This document shows positions 44,602-55,700 of a stretch of 64,000 nucleotides of DNA, piece by piece. Positions within the stretch are counted from its first letter, which is position 1; each line of letters starts with the position of its first letter. Position numbers and translations under genes: made by a program. Source of the DNA: Artemisia argyi (Eukaryota; Streptophyta; Magnoliopsida; Asterales; Asteraceae); NCBI GenBank assembly GCA_030686995.1, contig CM060708.1, positions 257,456,544 to 257,520,543 on the forward strand, written 5' to 3'. The notes below the pieces were generated by a model, which saw only the letters and a program-made list of their open reading frames with translations, searched no databases and was not told the origin of the DNA.

Positions 44602-46126
44602 TTTTGGGTAAAGGGGAGTAATCCTGCACCCTGGTAAAATATTATTAACCAAACGTTTATAGTACAAAGGGCGAGGGTGATTCCTTCGCCTCAGTCCCTT
44701 AGGACACTTATAGACACTCATATAAACGTGACAAACCACGCTTATAACAAACATTGAACACAAACTACAACGATTATATATATATAAAATAAAATGCAAT
44801 TCAAGTAGACAAATCCTTGAATCTTCAAATCGTCATAGTAGTTCAAACTTCCCAGCTTCAACCAATTGCGTCTTCTATTAGTATTATGCAAAATGCATAA
44901 TCTAATAACCTACTAAGAGTGACATCCGTAGCAAATCGACTTTGAAGCATAAACATGGTCTAATCGACCCAACCTTCCGGCATATCCAAACTTGAACCAA
45001 TGATCAAGTCACAATGCCACCACCAAACTAAAACATAGGGATTAATATCCCTAACTTCCACAATGTACTCATCAACCCATTAATATTATAGTGCTGCCCA
45101 GAAATAACGGATCAATAAGTACTAATTGAAACACTTACCCATGCTACACATGAACGTCAAGTCGACAAGACACCAACAGCAGCAAGGTATAGCGTTACAG
45201 AACCAATCAAACCAGCTTTGACGCATCACCATAGCAACAAAAAACTTGCATGGCAACAACGACAAAGCATGACATCCATAGGGTTAAACGAACCTGCAAC
45301 TTACAAACGAAACCAATAGTTACCTCAAACCCTACCATAAAAATACTACTCCAGCCATGTTTCACAGCAGCAAAACATAAAAGTAGCAATACGTCCCATA
45401 AAGAATTAGGATTTATGAACAACATCAAATGTACTAACGTGTTAATAGTCATATCAGCAGTAAACCATAACCTCCAAACACGATTACCAACCTGCATCCA
45501 GTAGACGAAAACTAAGGTTTAACAAACCTTAACTTGCAATACCACCTCAATCACAATCCGCCCAGCAAGACCAAAACAGATGCATCGAGGATACAGTAAC
45601 CAAAATAGGGTTTCCGAAACCCTAAATTCCAAATCGACCAACCACAAAACACCAACTCTCTCTCCACACCCACGATCAAACAACACAAATCCCAACGGGA
45701 ACATACCAGATGCAAACCCCAAAATAGGGATTACATGCAAATCAATAGTACCGGAACCCTAAAAGGGTTTCGATTAAGCATCAAGCGAACGAGCAGTAGC
45801 ACTCAACAAACCAAAACACTGATCGTATAAGATAAAGAATTAGATCAATGAATCGACCTAAAGAATTAAGGGAATCATTATGCGATCAGGCAACAAACCA
45901 AGGGGCGAATTAAAACCCTAAAAAAATTTAGGGTTAAAATCACCACATAAGAGGGACGATTTCAGAAAAAAGACACACCTCTATCAAGGAATCAACAACC
46001 CATCAAAACCGATTGCATATCATTCAAATAAGAATGATAGAGAGGCGGGATTGATGGTTGTTTTCTGGCCGGAATAGAAGGGATAAAGGTGGCTGAAAAT
46101 CGCCCCTAGAGAGAGAAAAGTTTAGG
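44602..46126 (-). mobile_element. Internally deleted LINE inserted in the ORF1 relic
   Basis: 1525 bp flanked by a perfect 16-bp duplication, ACTGGAACTTATATCT (44586-44601 and 46127-46142). The 5' end on the minus strand is pyrimidine-rich (TTTTCTCTCTCTAGGGG), like plant LINE 5' UTRs. The 3' end is CCCCTTTACCCAAAA. Neither ORF1 nor ORF2 is recognisable; it is untranslated-region-like sequence throughout. It was probably mobilised by a related LINE. Confidence 0.8.
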
Positions 46127-46578
46127 ACTGGAACTTATATCTCACATTAATAACATGAGAAGTCTTTCTAGGAGGCTGTTTGAAACCATCATTCTTTGGT
46201 TTTTCAACAACCCATCTTGGACATAGCATATCTTCTTGCCCAAATATCGCACATACACCACATCTAGGTGGTTCCCGTTCATACTTCACCCTCACCGTGT
46301 GAAGCCTCTCCATCATCTTCCACATTAGGAATAGAAATAACCGTCTCCTTCTTTAACTTCCAATCAACCCTAATATCAATCGATGCACGAGCATAATCTA
46401 TACGACCCCATGATTGAAGACACATGGAACTCGTATACGAATCAAGCATAATCGGGTTACCAAGCTTAGTATCAATCGCACTTAATCCATTTGTAGTAAA
46501 CGCCAGAATGGGAATATCGTAGAAGTTTACCCAAATGGGAACAAAATTCATATCATACTTAAGTAAATTAGCATTAGG

Positions 46579-46835
46579 TAGGGGTGAGCAAAACCGACCA
46601 AGAACCGAACCGACCCGACAAAACCAGCAAAACCGAACCGAGTAACTTCCGTTCGGTTCTCGGTTTAGGTTTTACAGATTTTTGGTTTTCGGTTCAGGTC
46701 AAAAATCGAGAAAAACCGAGCCGAACCGACCGAAGTGAATCGAAACCGAACCGAGTAATATATTTTGGTTTTCAGTTTTTGGGTCGGGTCGATTTTTGTC
46801 GGGTTGGGTCTGGTTTGACCCGATGCTCACCCCTA
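46579..46835. mobile_element. Low-complexity TIR element with CCGAACCGA repeats, 8-bp TSD
   Basis: 257 bp with perfect 12-bp terminal repeats TAGGGGTGAGCA and TGCTCACCCCTA, flanked by GCATTAGG at 46571-46578 and 46836-46843. The interior is made of CCGAAC/GTTCGG-type repeats in both orientations. It splits the LINE ORF1 coding frame. The termini match those of 18290-18635 while the interior repeat differs. Confidence 0.85.
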
Positions 46836-47230
46836 GCATTAGGCGTCCATTTCTTCATGATAATAGATGTAGATCGAATAAACCATGGACCATTCTCCAA
46901 TACCCCGTTCACCCTCAATAGAAGCAAACTTGAAGAAAAAGAAGACTTTTGAATCCAGGTTCAACACCTGAGTTCACGATTTCCACATTACCAGAACCCT
47001 CCTTAACACATCCAGGTTCAACAATAGTGCCTCGCCTAGGTTTAAGAGGCTTACCATCCGCCCCCAACAGTTTTCCATCAGTGTTATGAACCTCAGAGAC
47101 CAAATTACTTAACTTTAGTAAGTTAACATTCGTATCAGACTCCTAGTATTCGGTACTACTATATTTTTCTTCTTTTTCCCCCTCTCCCTCCCGAATCCAA
47201 GAAACCATTAATCATACTCAAACCATTCAC

Positions 47231-47852
47231 AAAACAATCCAAAATACCAGAAGCACAAGTAGCGTCATGCTTCAACTACGCAGAATAAACGCTAAAAAAA
47301 TAGAATAATGATATGTGATGAATGCGTCCAAGAATAGTGGAATAATTAAACAAATAAAGAATCATATGTAAACCCTAACCGAAACCGGCAAAAATAAACC
47401 TAGAATCGTTAAATTTTTTATCGGAATCAATCCATGACATAAACAAAATCAACAATGACATAAACCAGTTATTGAATCGTTAAAGCAAGGGATTAATGAA
47501 CGGAAAAAAAAAATAATAAAAAAAAAATAAAAAAAGAAAAACACGATTTAGGGGTAATAGGGAGATGGGAGTCGCCAGTTTTCAATTGAAGGTAATATTT
47601 AACTACGTAAGATAATTATTGTTTTCATACAAGATGTGAGCTGCCACATCAACATTCTGATAGGCTGCATAGTCAAATTAACTTAGAATTGGAACTGAAT
47701 GTTGCCATGAATTAAATGTCTATTTAACTTGATGTTTTTTTCAAGCCTTTAAGGTTTATGGAATTAGCCCTCTTTATAATGTCAAAGGTTTACGGAATTA
47801 AACGTTGCAGAGTATTTGATGCATGCATTTAATTGGCTTCTTTTTTCTCCAG
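47231..47852. other. Unassigned intergenic stretch
   Basis: A-rich low-complexity run at 47505-47535. No gene or repeat boundary recognised. Confidence 0.5.
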
Positions 47853-47966
47853 ATTATCGTAGTTGCATCATCTTTTGTAGGCGAAAATGAGGAGTGCATT
47901 ATTCTGGGGCCGGGTAGTTTTTTGGTTGATTCGCAACTTGAAGAGAACATAGGAGTAACAAGATGA
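47853..47966 (+). pseudogene. Possible orphan terminal exon
   Basis: A strong acceptor (TTCTTTTTTCTCCAG) ends at 47852 and is followed by 37 open codons to TGA, reading IIVVASSFVGENEECIILGP and onward to NIGVTR. The codon pattern looks protein-like, but no partner exon or donor was found upstream and the family is not recognised. Possibly a relic of a host gene next to the LOR locus. Confidence 0.3.
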
Positions 47967-48062
47967 AGTTTAAACTAGTTTTATTGTTCTATTGTTCTCT
48001 ATGTTTCTTGTTATCTTTATTAATTAGTTGTTTCATTACAATCCAAACCTTTTTGCTTAAAG

Positions 48063-48828
48063 ATTGGATAAATCTATAAGACAAACTGAAATAATATTAA
48101 GGTGGACTACTAAAATAGTATAGAGTAGTATTTTATAGAAGTGTTGGAATGAATGATCAAAGAGGGACTAGAAAAACAATATGTTCCCCATTATATTAAT
48201 CAAATGGCCGGTTGAGGAAGAATGTTCCTTACGCCGGACACTATAGTATCTCTGAAAGTGTAAAATTATACAGTAATATCTTAGAGTTAACTATACCTAA
48301 ACGCAAATTTTCTAAGCCACGCAGGCAAGCATAATATCAGATTATTTAAGATTTGATTCCAAAATCGTCAGCTTAGCATGTTTGAACTTTATATTCTCTT
48401 TAACGTTCACGTGAAGGTGAAACTAATGTTAAACACTATATACTACTAGTATAGTAGATAAAGTTGTAGGGTTTTAGAATGTAAACTCTCACACATATAT
48501 GGCCTTTCAGAAGAAGAAGAAAAAAAAAAGTATTATAGTATTAATATTTTGAAAGCTGATAATTTTCAATTGATGTTTCTTGTTTTGTTACAATTATACA
48601 TATATCATAAATGCCAAGCAATTAACAATTTAAACATTAAGAATTGATCAGCAATTGGATTTCTCTTGTGAGGATAGTACATCGAGCTAGAGAAAGGAAA
48701 AGCAAAATAAACAGTTCGAATGTGTGCAACTTTTTTCATGCAGTGTGGATCGAGTGTGAAAAATAAAATTAGTTCATTGAGGGGTAATATTAAATGTTAA
48801 TTTAAATTACAAGGAGCAACCTATATGT
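48063..48828 (+). repeat. LOR 5' flank, duplicated at 10330-11145
   Basis: Collinear with the left copy over about 770 bp. The TRIM at 48829 separates this flank from the rest of the LOR promoter region. Confidence 0.85.
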
Positions 48829-49780
48829 TGTAAAAGGTGATATATTGTTTGATAATATCGATCGAATGAATTAACTAATGAAAGAATACATATGACTCAA
48901 TATTTATATCCAAACATTTGGCTTTAAATCAATCAATATGTAATACAAATAATAATATAATCCCTAACTCTAATATAAATTCTCTAACAGCTCTCTGCAG
49001 TTGGAGTGGTAATAGAATAAGCACTAAAACTGTCTCGAAACTCAATAAACAAATCAGACACTTGTAGAAGAACTTGTAGGTTCACCAATGATGTAGTTTA
49101 AGAAATTAAAATACTCAAAATGTCTTGAAACTCAGCAAATAAAGCATGAAGTACATGTAAATTCACCATTGATGTGCTTAGAACATCAAAAAAATTTATA
49201 CTGATTCTTGAAGAAGTAACATGACAACATATTGAAGAAGCAACACCTATAGTCGAGCTTTAGTCAACTTTAGGTGAACTTTAGATAAAGACTGATCGAG
49301 TTTTAGTCGACTTTAAGTTGCAAACAAAAAAAAAAAAACATGGAGATACTCGAGCTTTAGTTGACTGAATTTGTAAATAAAGAAAAAACGTGAAAATAGT
49401 TGAGATTTGGTCGACTTTATGGAGAAAATGATTTGAGAAGCGACTTTTAAATCAAATTCCAAACAAATGCTAAATCTTCAAACAAAACCAAAAGTTCTAT
49501 ATTTAAAAAAACTAAAAACGAATAAATAAACAAATGCTAAATTTTCATGCACCAAATTCATTTTAGAAACAAGCAGTCGACTTTATTGTAGTCGGACTTA
49601 AAGAATAACCCAATAAACAATCAATCGAATGTGTTGACTAAAGAAGAACCGGAACAAGAATAACCAAAAATAACCAATAAGAATGGATTGTGTTTACTTA
49701 AAGAAGAATAACCAAAGAACATTCGACTTTTGTGTATGTCGACAAAAGAAGAACATAAGAAAATAATAATAATAATAATC

Positions 49781-49813
<33 letters not shown>

Positions 49814-49837
49814 GGCTAAACCAACAAAATTCTAAAA

Positions 49838-49888
<51 letters not shown>

Positions 49889-50132
49889 GAAAATAACCGT
49901 GTCTCTTTAGAACGTCGGTGAGAAGCCGATAGTCGAAGGATAAAAAAAAATTGTTGGTAAATCTTACCTAAAGCTCTGATTTCATGTAAGACATGATATA
50001 TTGATTGAATGAATTGATTAATGAGGGAATACATATGATCAAATATTTATTACCTAACACTTTGGCTTATATCAATTCTAATCCGATACAAATAATATTA
50101 AAAATTCTAATTCTAATACAAATCTACTAACA
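48829..50132 (-). mobile_element. TRIM retrotransposon upstream of the LOR gene
   Basis: LTRs at 48829-48989 (161 bp) and 49985-50132 (148 bp) start TGTAA and end CTAACA. They are flanked by TATGT at 48824-48828 and 50133-50137. Left of the right LTR the minus strand reads TGAAATCAGAGCTTTAGG, a worn initiator-tRNA-Met primer site, giving minus orientation. The interior has repeated GAGCTTTAGTCGACTTTA-like units (49250-49420), an (AAT)n run (49763-49815), an A-rich run and no ORF. The LOR paralogue flank at 11139 shows the empty site. Confidence 0.87.
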
Positions 50133-50194
50133 TATGTGTGCCTAATCTGATGTGAGATAAAAAGACATGTTTACCTAAAGTCGTTAGGGAGAAC

Positions 50195-50660
50195 TAGGGG
50201 TGGAAATAAGCCGAGTCGCGCGAGCTCTAACCTGACAGAGCTCGAGCTCGGCTCATTTATATATATAAATCTCGAGCTCGGGTTTAACCTCGTTTCGAGC
50301 CTCATATTTTGAGCTCGAGCTCAGCTCATGGAAATTTCAAAAGCTCGAGCTTGGCTCGGGCTCAACTAACTTATATATGAAGTAAAGCCCGAAACATCGT
50401 TAATCACACTAGGCTCAAGCTCGTTTATATATGATTATTATATGTATACAAAATATATATACGAATATATTTTTAAAGCTCGTTTAGGCTCGCGGTCTAA
50501 ACGAACTTTAGATATAAAGCTCGGGCTCGAGCTCGATTATTAAACGAGCCAAAGTTAGGCTCGAACTCGGACTCTAGCTCGTTCAGGCTCGACTTATTTG
50601 AGTTTTTTACATATTTGATTCCGAGCTTTTTAAGAGCGGCTCGGCTCGTTTCCAACCGGA
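50195..50660. repeat. GAGCTCG low-complexity palindromic element
   Basis: Begins TAGGGGTGGAAATAAGCCGAG and ends CTCGGCTCGTTTCCAACCGG, imperfect inverted ends. The interior is full of GAGCTCGAGCTCGG-type units in both senses. Similar in build to 18290 and 46579, but no clear target duplication is visible, so transposition is less certain. Confidence 0.6.
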
Positions 50661-51190
50661 AAACATAAGTCGAGCAAATCGTGGAAAACTGATTCTGGAA
50701 AATACTATGCATGCCAAAAAAAACTCAGAAGCACGATACACGTGATAATATATAGTTAGTCATTCGTAATTTAGAACAACAAGTTTCTAGATACATATAG
50801 TGCTTATCTGCTTGATAAATAAACTTGCATACATTATACAACAAAAATTCAGTATCTTGAATAAGCGAATTATTTATTATTTCAGTCATTCTCTCTAACT
50901 CAGCTAATAGTACTCGATCAAACACTAAGATATTTATTTAAATGTTATATCTATGAACATAAACTAATTAATCTAAATTGGCCTGCGCTAAAGACTAAAG
51001 AGTACTACTTAAAATTAATGAGAGTGATTTTCAAAATACTCAAAAACGTGGTTAAAATTAAGAGAGCAACCCAATGCTTACCATAACTATCACGTGTGCC
51101 ATTATACTACTCCGGACTATACATCATGCACGCATGTTACTAGCTAGTAACGTTCAGTGGATAGCATATATTCATGATTTGAGTACTTAG
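50661..51190 (+). other. LOR upstream region
   Basis: AT-rich, no ORF of note. Contains CACGTG near 51093, a G-box core, 200 bp before the start codon; whether it is used is unknown. Confidence 0.4.
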
Positions 51191-51299
51191 TATATAAGAA
51201 TGCAAAGACTCTTCTCTATTCTCTCATACCTAAATCATTAATTTGTAAAGTATTTTGGTTTCTGCATATACGTTATATAAAGTTTGTTTTTAGTTCGTC
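51191..51299 (+). promoter_or_regulatory. TATA box and leader of the LOR gene
   Basis: TATATAAG at 51191-51198, about 100 bp before the ATG, followed by a CT-rich start region (CTCTTCTCTATTCTCTCATA), typical of a plant core promoter. Confidence 0.65.
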
Positions 51300-52004
51300 A
51301 TGACAAAAGTGTGCGCAGAGACCAGTATTCCAGTTGATGGACCCTCAAATCCAGTGGTCTTTACAGTTTGGAAGAAGTCTCTCGTGTTTAATTGCGATGG
51401 ATTCACAGTGTATGATTCTAAAGGTGATCTTGTATATCGAGTAGACAACTATGTCGCGGGAGGAAATGGTGACATTGTTCTCATGAATGCCTTTGGCCGT
51501 GCGCTCTTTACCATCCAGCGCAAGGTATATTTCATAGTGTTTATATGTGTACTAATCATGTTTTGAATTATAGTGCATATTTATTAATAAGGTGATTATT
51601 GTTATTAACAGAAGTTTAGCCTATTAAACACCTGGCTCATGTATGATGGAGAAACACTGGCACAACCAAGGTTAATTGTAAGGAAACATCTGAACCGTCT
51701 GAATACCAAGTCACTGGCCTATGTGAGCTTAGCAGGATCGCCGTTAAAGTTTAACAATGTTAGGAATTATATAAATGTCATTTATGAGATTGAACGATCA
51801 TACACGCATAAATGTTGTATAATCTATGATGACAAGCGACGATGTGTTGCTGAGATCAGGCGCAAGGAAGCTAAAACAGGAGTTTCACTTGGGGGAGATG
51901 TTTTTCATCTGGTTGTACAGCCTCTAATTGATCGCAACGTCGCCATGGCCTTAGTGATTGTCTTAGTTCAAATGTTCGGTTCCTCTAGAAATTTTCTTAC
52001 ATAG
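51300..52004 (+). CDS. LURP-one-related (LOR) protein, two exons
   Basis: Exon 1 is 51300-51524 and exon 2 is 51612-52004, joined at AAG/GTATAT and TTATTAACAG/AAG in phase 0 to give 205 residues. This is the Tubby-like LOR fold (DUF567 family). Visible family features are VFTVWKKSLVFNCDGFTVYD, the DLVYRVDNY strand, LMNAFGRALFTIQRK and the C-terminal SLGGDVFHLVVQPLID with a hydrophobic central helix (MALVIVLVQMF). Length matches the family. Arabidopsis LURP1 is a pathogen-induced defence protein; most members, probably including this one, have unknown function. The 87-bp intron is AT-rich. A TATA box lies at the right distance. It is the only intact host-like gene here, and a partial duplicate lies at 11158-11416. 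Confidence 0.92.
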
Positions 52005-52398
52005 AGTTTAACTAAACAAATTTCAAATAAGTGGAGAAAACGTTTACAATTATTCATGTTGAATTTTAGGGGCTTCGAAATCACCTCTTAGGTACAGAAG
52101 AGCGAAAATATAATCATGTGTATCCCGCATTCTTTCTTGTAATAAGGAGCTGTCATTAACCTGTGTGAGTTATGCATATCATGTCAACATGTTTTTTTTT
52201 TTTTGGGTAAAAGGTCAAATCATGTCAACATGTTTATCGTCGTTATTTGTAAAAATGGTAACAAAACTACTAACACAACCAATTAATCACCCAACCAACC
52301 ACCCCTTGGTGATCTTTTCTTTTATTATAACTATAAACACTGAAGACTTGTCCCTAAACAGATGCAAGCCAATACAATACAAGAAAGAAATATAAGAT
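52005..52398. other. LOR 3' flank and left flank of Copia D
   Basis: No gene. 52015-52187 is shared with 12594-12776. AGATT at 52394-52398 would be the target duplication of Copia D; its partner lies outside the window. Confidence 0.5.
52192..52218 (-). mobile_element. 27-bp LINE tail insertion with 14-bp TSD
   Basis: On the minus strand it is TTGACCTTTTACCC followed by about 13 A. It is flanked by ATCATGTCAACATG at 52178-52191 and 52219-52232. The paralogous flank at 12776 has only one copy of the target and no insert, so the event is after the duplication. Confidence 0.75.
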
Positions 52399-52753
52399 TG
52401 TCCTCCTAACGAGTGCAATCTTGATACAATGAACTCACACACTATCACCAAACTAAACCAAAACTAAACAACCTGTAGATCAAGATGATCTACAAAACAA
52501 TCACTAAAAGAAACCCAGAAACTATAACAATACAGCTTTGAGAGAGATGTATGACTGCGTGTTTTGGTTGTGAGAGATAAAGCTCGATAATGAAACCCTA
52601 GCTCCGGATAAGAGCTTATATACACACATATTACACTTAGCATCCTGCACAAACACAAACAATACAAACACAACTCAAAGTAATATTAGTTATAAAAATA
52701 TTACAAAACAACCCCTGAAGTTTCATAAGTTTGAAAGAGTATTCATTTTAGCA
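52399..52753 (-). repeat. 3' LTR of Copia D
   Basis: 355 bp; on the minus strand it starts TGCTAAAATG right after a polypurine tract (TTTGAGGGGGG) and ends GGAGGACA. Contains TATATAAGCTC (TATA) near 52620. The left limit rests on the TG...CA rule only, as the 5' LTR is outside the window. Confidence 0.65.
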
Positions 52754-52792
52754 CCCCCCTCAAACTGATGAAGCAAACAGATTTAAGAACTT

Positions 52793-55700
52793 TTAAACCC
52801 ATTCTGAAACAGACTTTCTAGTAATAGGACATTTAGCCCAATCAGAATCACAGAATGCAGTCACTTTAAACCCATTCTGAACCTTGTTAAACCCAATACC
52901 ATAACCAGGAGCAAGTTTCAAATATCTAAGAACTTTTAAACCAATATCATAATGAGATTGCAAAGGAGCATGCATATGTTGGCTAAGACAATGAACAGCA
53001 TAAGAAATATCTGATCTAGTCAAAGTAAGGTAAATCAATTTACCAACTAACTTCTGATAAGCAACAATATTTTTAAGATACTTATCATTATCAGTTTCTT
53101 TATGAGCTAGAACTATATTCTCAGGTAATGGTGTAGAAACAGGCCTACATGCAAGTAAACCAAACTCATGTAATAGCTCAATGCAATACTTCCTTTGATT
53201 TAAACAAAGACCAGTTTTAGTTTTTAAGACTTCAATTCCAAGAAAATATTTTAACTCTCCTAAATCTTTAATCTTAAACTTATTCTTCAAAAAAACTTTA
53301 AACTGATCAAGTTCCTTTTCACAATTACCAGTGATAACAAGATCATCAACATAAACAAGTAAAAACAACACAATATCATTCTTTTTTATAATGAACAAAG
53401 AATGATCATTCTTAGATTGCTCAAACCCAGCTTCAAACAAAGCTTCAGACAATTTTTGGTTCCATTGTCTAGGAGCCTGTTTAAGACCATAAAGGGATTT
53501 TTTCAACTTACAAACTCTGTTATCACCTTCTTCAAGGTAACATGGAGGAGGAATCATATACACTTCTTCCTTAAGGTCCCCATATAAGAAGGCATTATTA
53601 ACATCCATTTGAAAAAATTTCCAATCCTTTTGAACTGCAAGACTTATCAAGCATCTTACAGTCCCCATTTTGACAACAGGACTAAAGGTTTCCTCATAAT
53701 CTATTCCTTCTTTTTGACTATAACCTTTAGCCACAACTCTAGCTTTATACCTTTCTATTTCACCAGTAGACTTAAATTTAATTTTCCAGACCCATTTACT
53801 ACCAATAGCATATCTACCAATAGGTAACTCAACAACCTCCCAAGTATCATTTTCAAGTAAAGCATACATTTCTTCATTCATAGCACCTTTCCAATGAATA
53901 CTTTTACTAGCTTCCTTATAGGAAGAAGGTTGAGCAGTTTTATTTAGATTAGACACAAAACAACAATTTTCAGCACTTAACAAACAATGATTAGCATACT
54001 TATTAAGACCATATCTAACCTTAGAATCAAGCACATAGTCATTTAACTTGGCAGGCAACTTAGAAGGTCTATTAGACCTTCTATGACTTCCTTCTCCAAC
54101 CTCATTTTCAGAACCATTTTGAAAAATAGGAACCTCTAAAGCTGGATCAGAATTTCCCTCAGAATAATAACTATCATCTAAAGGAGTTGCAGAAGTGACA
54201 TCATGTCCAGGTGGCTGATTACTATTACTAGGTATTGGATATTGTATCTGTTCAAGATTATCTAGATCCAAAGAATCAGCCTCATCTGGTTGATGTATTC
54301 TACCTTCTCTACCAACAGATGTATTTCCTTCATGAATATCATCATTGGGAGAGGGACCAGGAGTTTCAGGTGAAGTTTTAGACTCACTATCAATAGACTC
54401 AAAAAAGTTTAATGTTGTTACTTCTTTTTCAGACTCAGTTTCAGACTCAGAAGGTAAATTTTGACTCATTTTAAAAGGAAAAACTGTTTCATAAAACTTA
54501 ACATCTCTAGAATATAGAATAGACCTGTTTTCAAGACTTAACAACTTATATGCCTTTTTTCCACTGGCATACCCAATCAAGACACATTTTTCAGACTTAG
54601 AAGAAAACTTATCAGACCCTTTTAAAATGACTGCAAAACACAAACACCCAAAACTCCTTAAATGGGACAAATTTGGTTCCTTATTATAGACCAATGAAAA
54701 AGGTGACTTACCATTTAAAACAGAGGAAGGAAGCCTGTTAATCAAATAAGTAGCAGTTAACACACACTCAGACCAAAAAACTAGAGGTATCCCTCCCTGA
54801 AACATAAGACTTCTAGCAACATTCAAAAGATGTCTATGTTTCCTTTCTGCTATACCATTCTGCTGTGGTGTATATGCACATGTTGTTTGATATATGATTC
54901 CCATAGTATTAATAAAATCAGACATCTTATTATTTACAAATTTAGTACCATTGTCAGACCTTATGATCTTAATTTTTTTCTCAAACTGGGTTAAAACAAG
55001 ATTGTAAAACTTAACAAACATTCCAAAAACTTCATCTTTGGTTTTTAACATATACACCCACACAGATCTGCTATAGTCATCAACAATGGTCAAAAAATAC
55101 CTAAAACCCTCCCTGCTAATCACTTTATAAGGCCCCCACACATCAAGATGTATAAGTTGCCAAAAAATAGTGGACTTATTTTCACTTAAAGGAAAAGAGT
55201 CTCTGATTTGCTTAGCCTTATGGAAAACTTCACAAGGTCCTTCATGATTAACATTAGTCAGATTTAAAGAACCCTTTAATAATTTCAAAACCTGATTAGC
55301 AGGATGACCCAATCTGTTATGCCAGACCTCTTTAGACACATGATACACACAAAACTCACTCTGATTAGTCATAGCAAGACAAGAAGACTCCTTATCAAAA
55401 ATGTACAACCCACCAAACTCACTACCAGTCCCCAGAACACTCTGCTTTTTCAAATCCTGAATATAACATGTAGTTTCATCAAAACCAACAGTAAGTTTAC
55501 TATCCTTAATCATTTTATGAACAGATAATAGACTCACAGAATACTCAGGAACAACAAGCACATCAAACAAAACCACATTATTATTCAATCTTAAGTTTCC
55601 AACATGTGTTATTTTAGCCAAAGTACCATTAGGGTGTCCAACTGTAAGTTTTAAATCAGATATGTCAACAACACCAAACATCTTTTCTGTACTATTTGTC

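Larger units (their letters stand above)
43946..47103 (-). pseudogene. LINE ORF1 with DUF4283-like domain and zinc knuckle, broken
   Basis: Pieces in order on the minus strand: LLGADGKPLKPRRGT (about 47070); LENGPWFIRS-type block (about 46900); [TIR element]; NFVPIWVNFYDIPILAFTTN and SMCLQSWGRIDYARASIDIR (46551 on); knuckle VKYEREPPRCGVCAIFGQ with the final Cys in MLCP (46280-46200), reached through a frame change near 46320; [LINE insertion]; then SANPFDVLNSIEKDEKFGS, a poly-Gly run coded by C16 at 44418, and an acidic tail. ORF1 of plant L1-type LINEs binds RNA; this copy is dead. Confidence 0.8.
43757..47230 (-). mobile_element. LINE relic with ORF1 only, carrying two insertions
   Basis: On the minus strand a degenerate ORF1 runs from about 47230 to about 43950. 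After it come 190 bp of 3' sequence and a tail, CCTTTATCCAAAAAAA, ending at about 43757. No reverse transcriptase (ORF2) lies between ORF1 and the tail, so this is an internally deleted or ORF1-only LINE. The 5' limit and target duplication were not found. Confidence 0.6.

Noticed and set aside
50195..50660. A firm claim of an 8-bp duplication for the GAGCTCG element
   Set aside because: The left flank (GGGAGAAC) and the right flank do not match convincingly, so only the inverted ends are reported.
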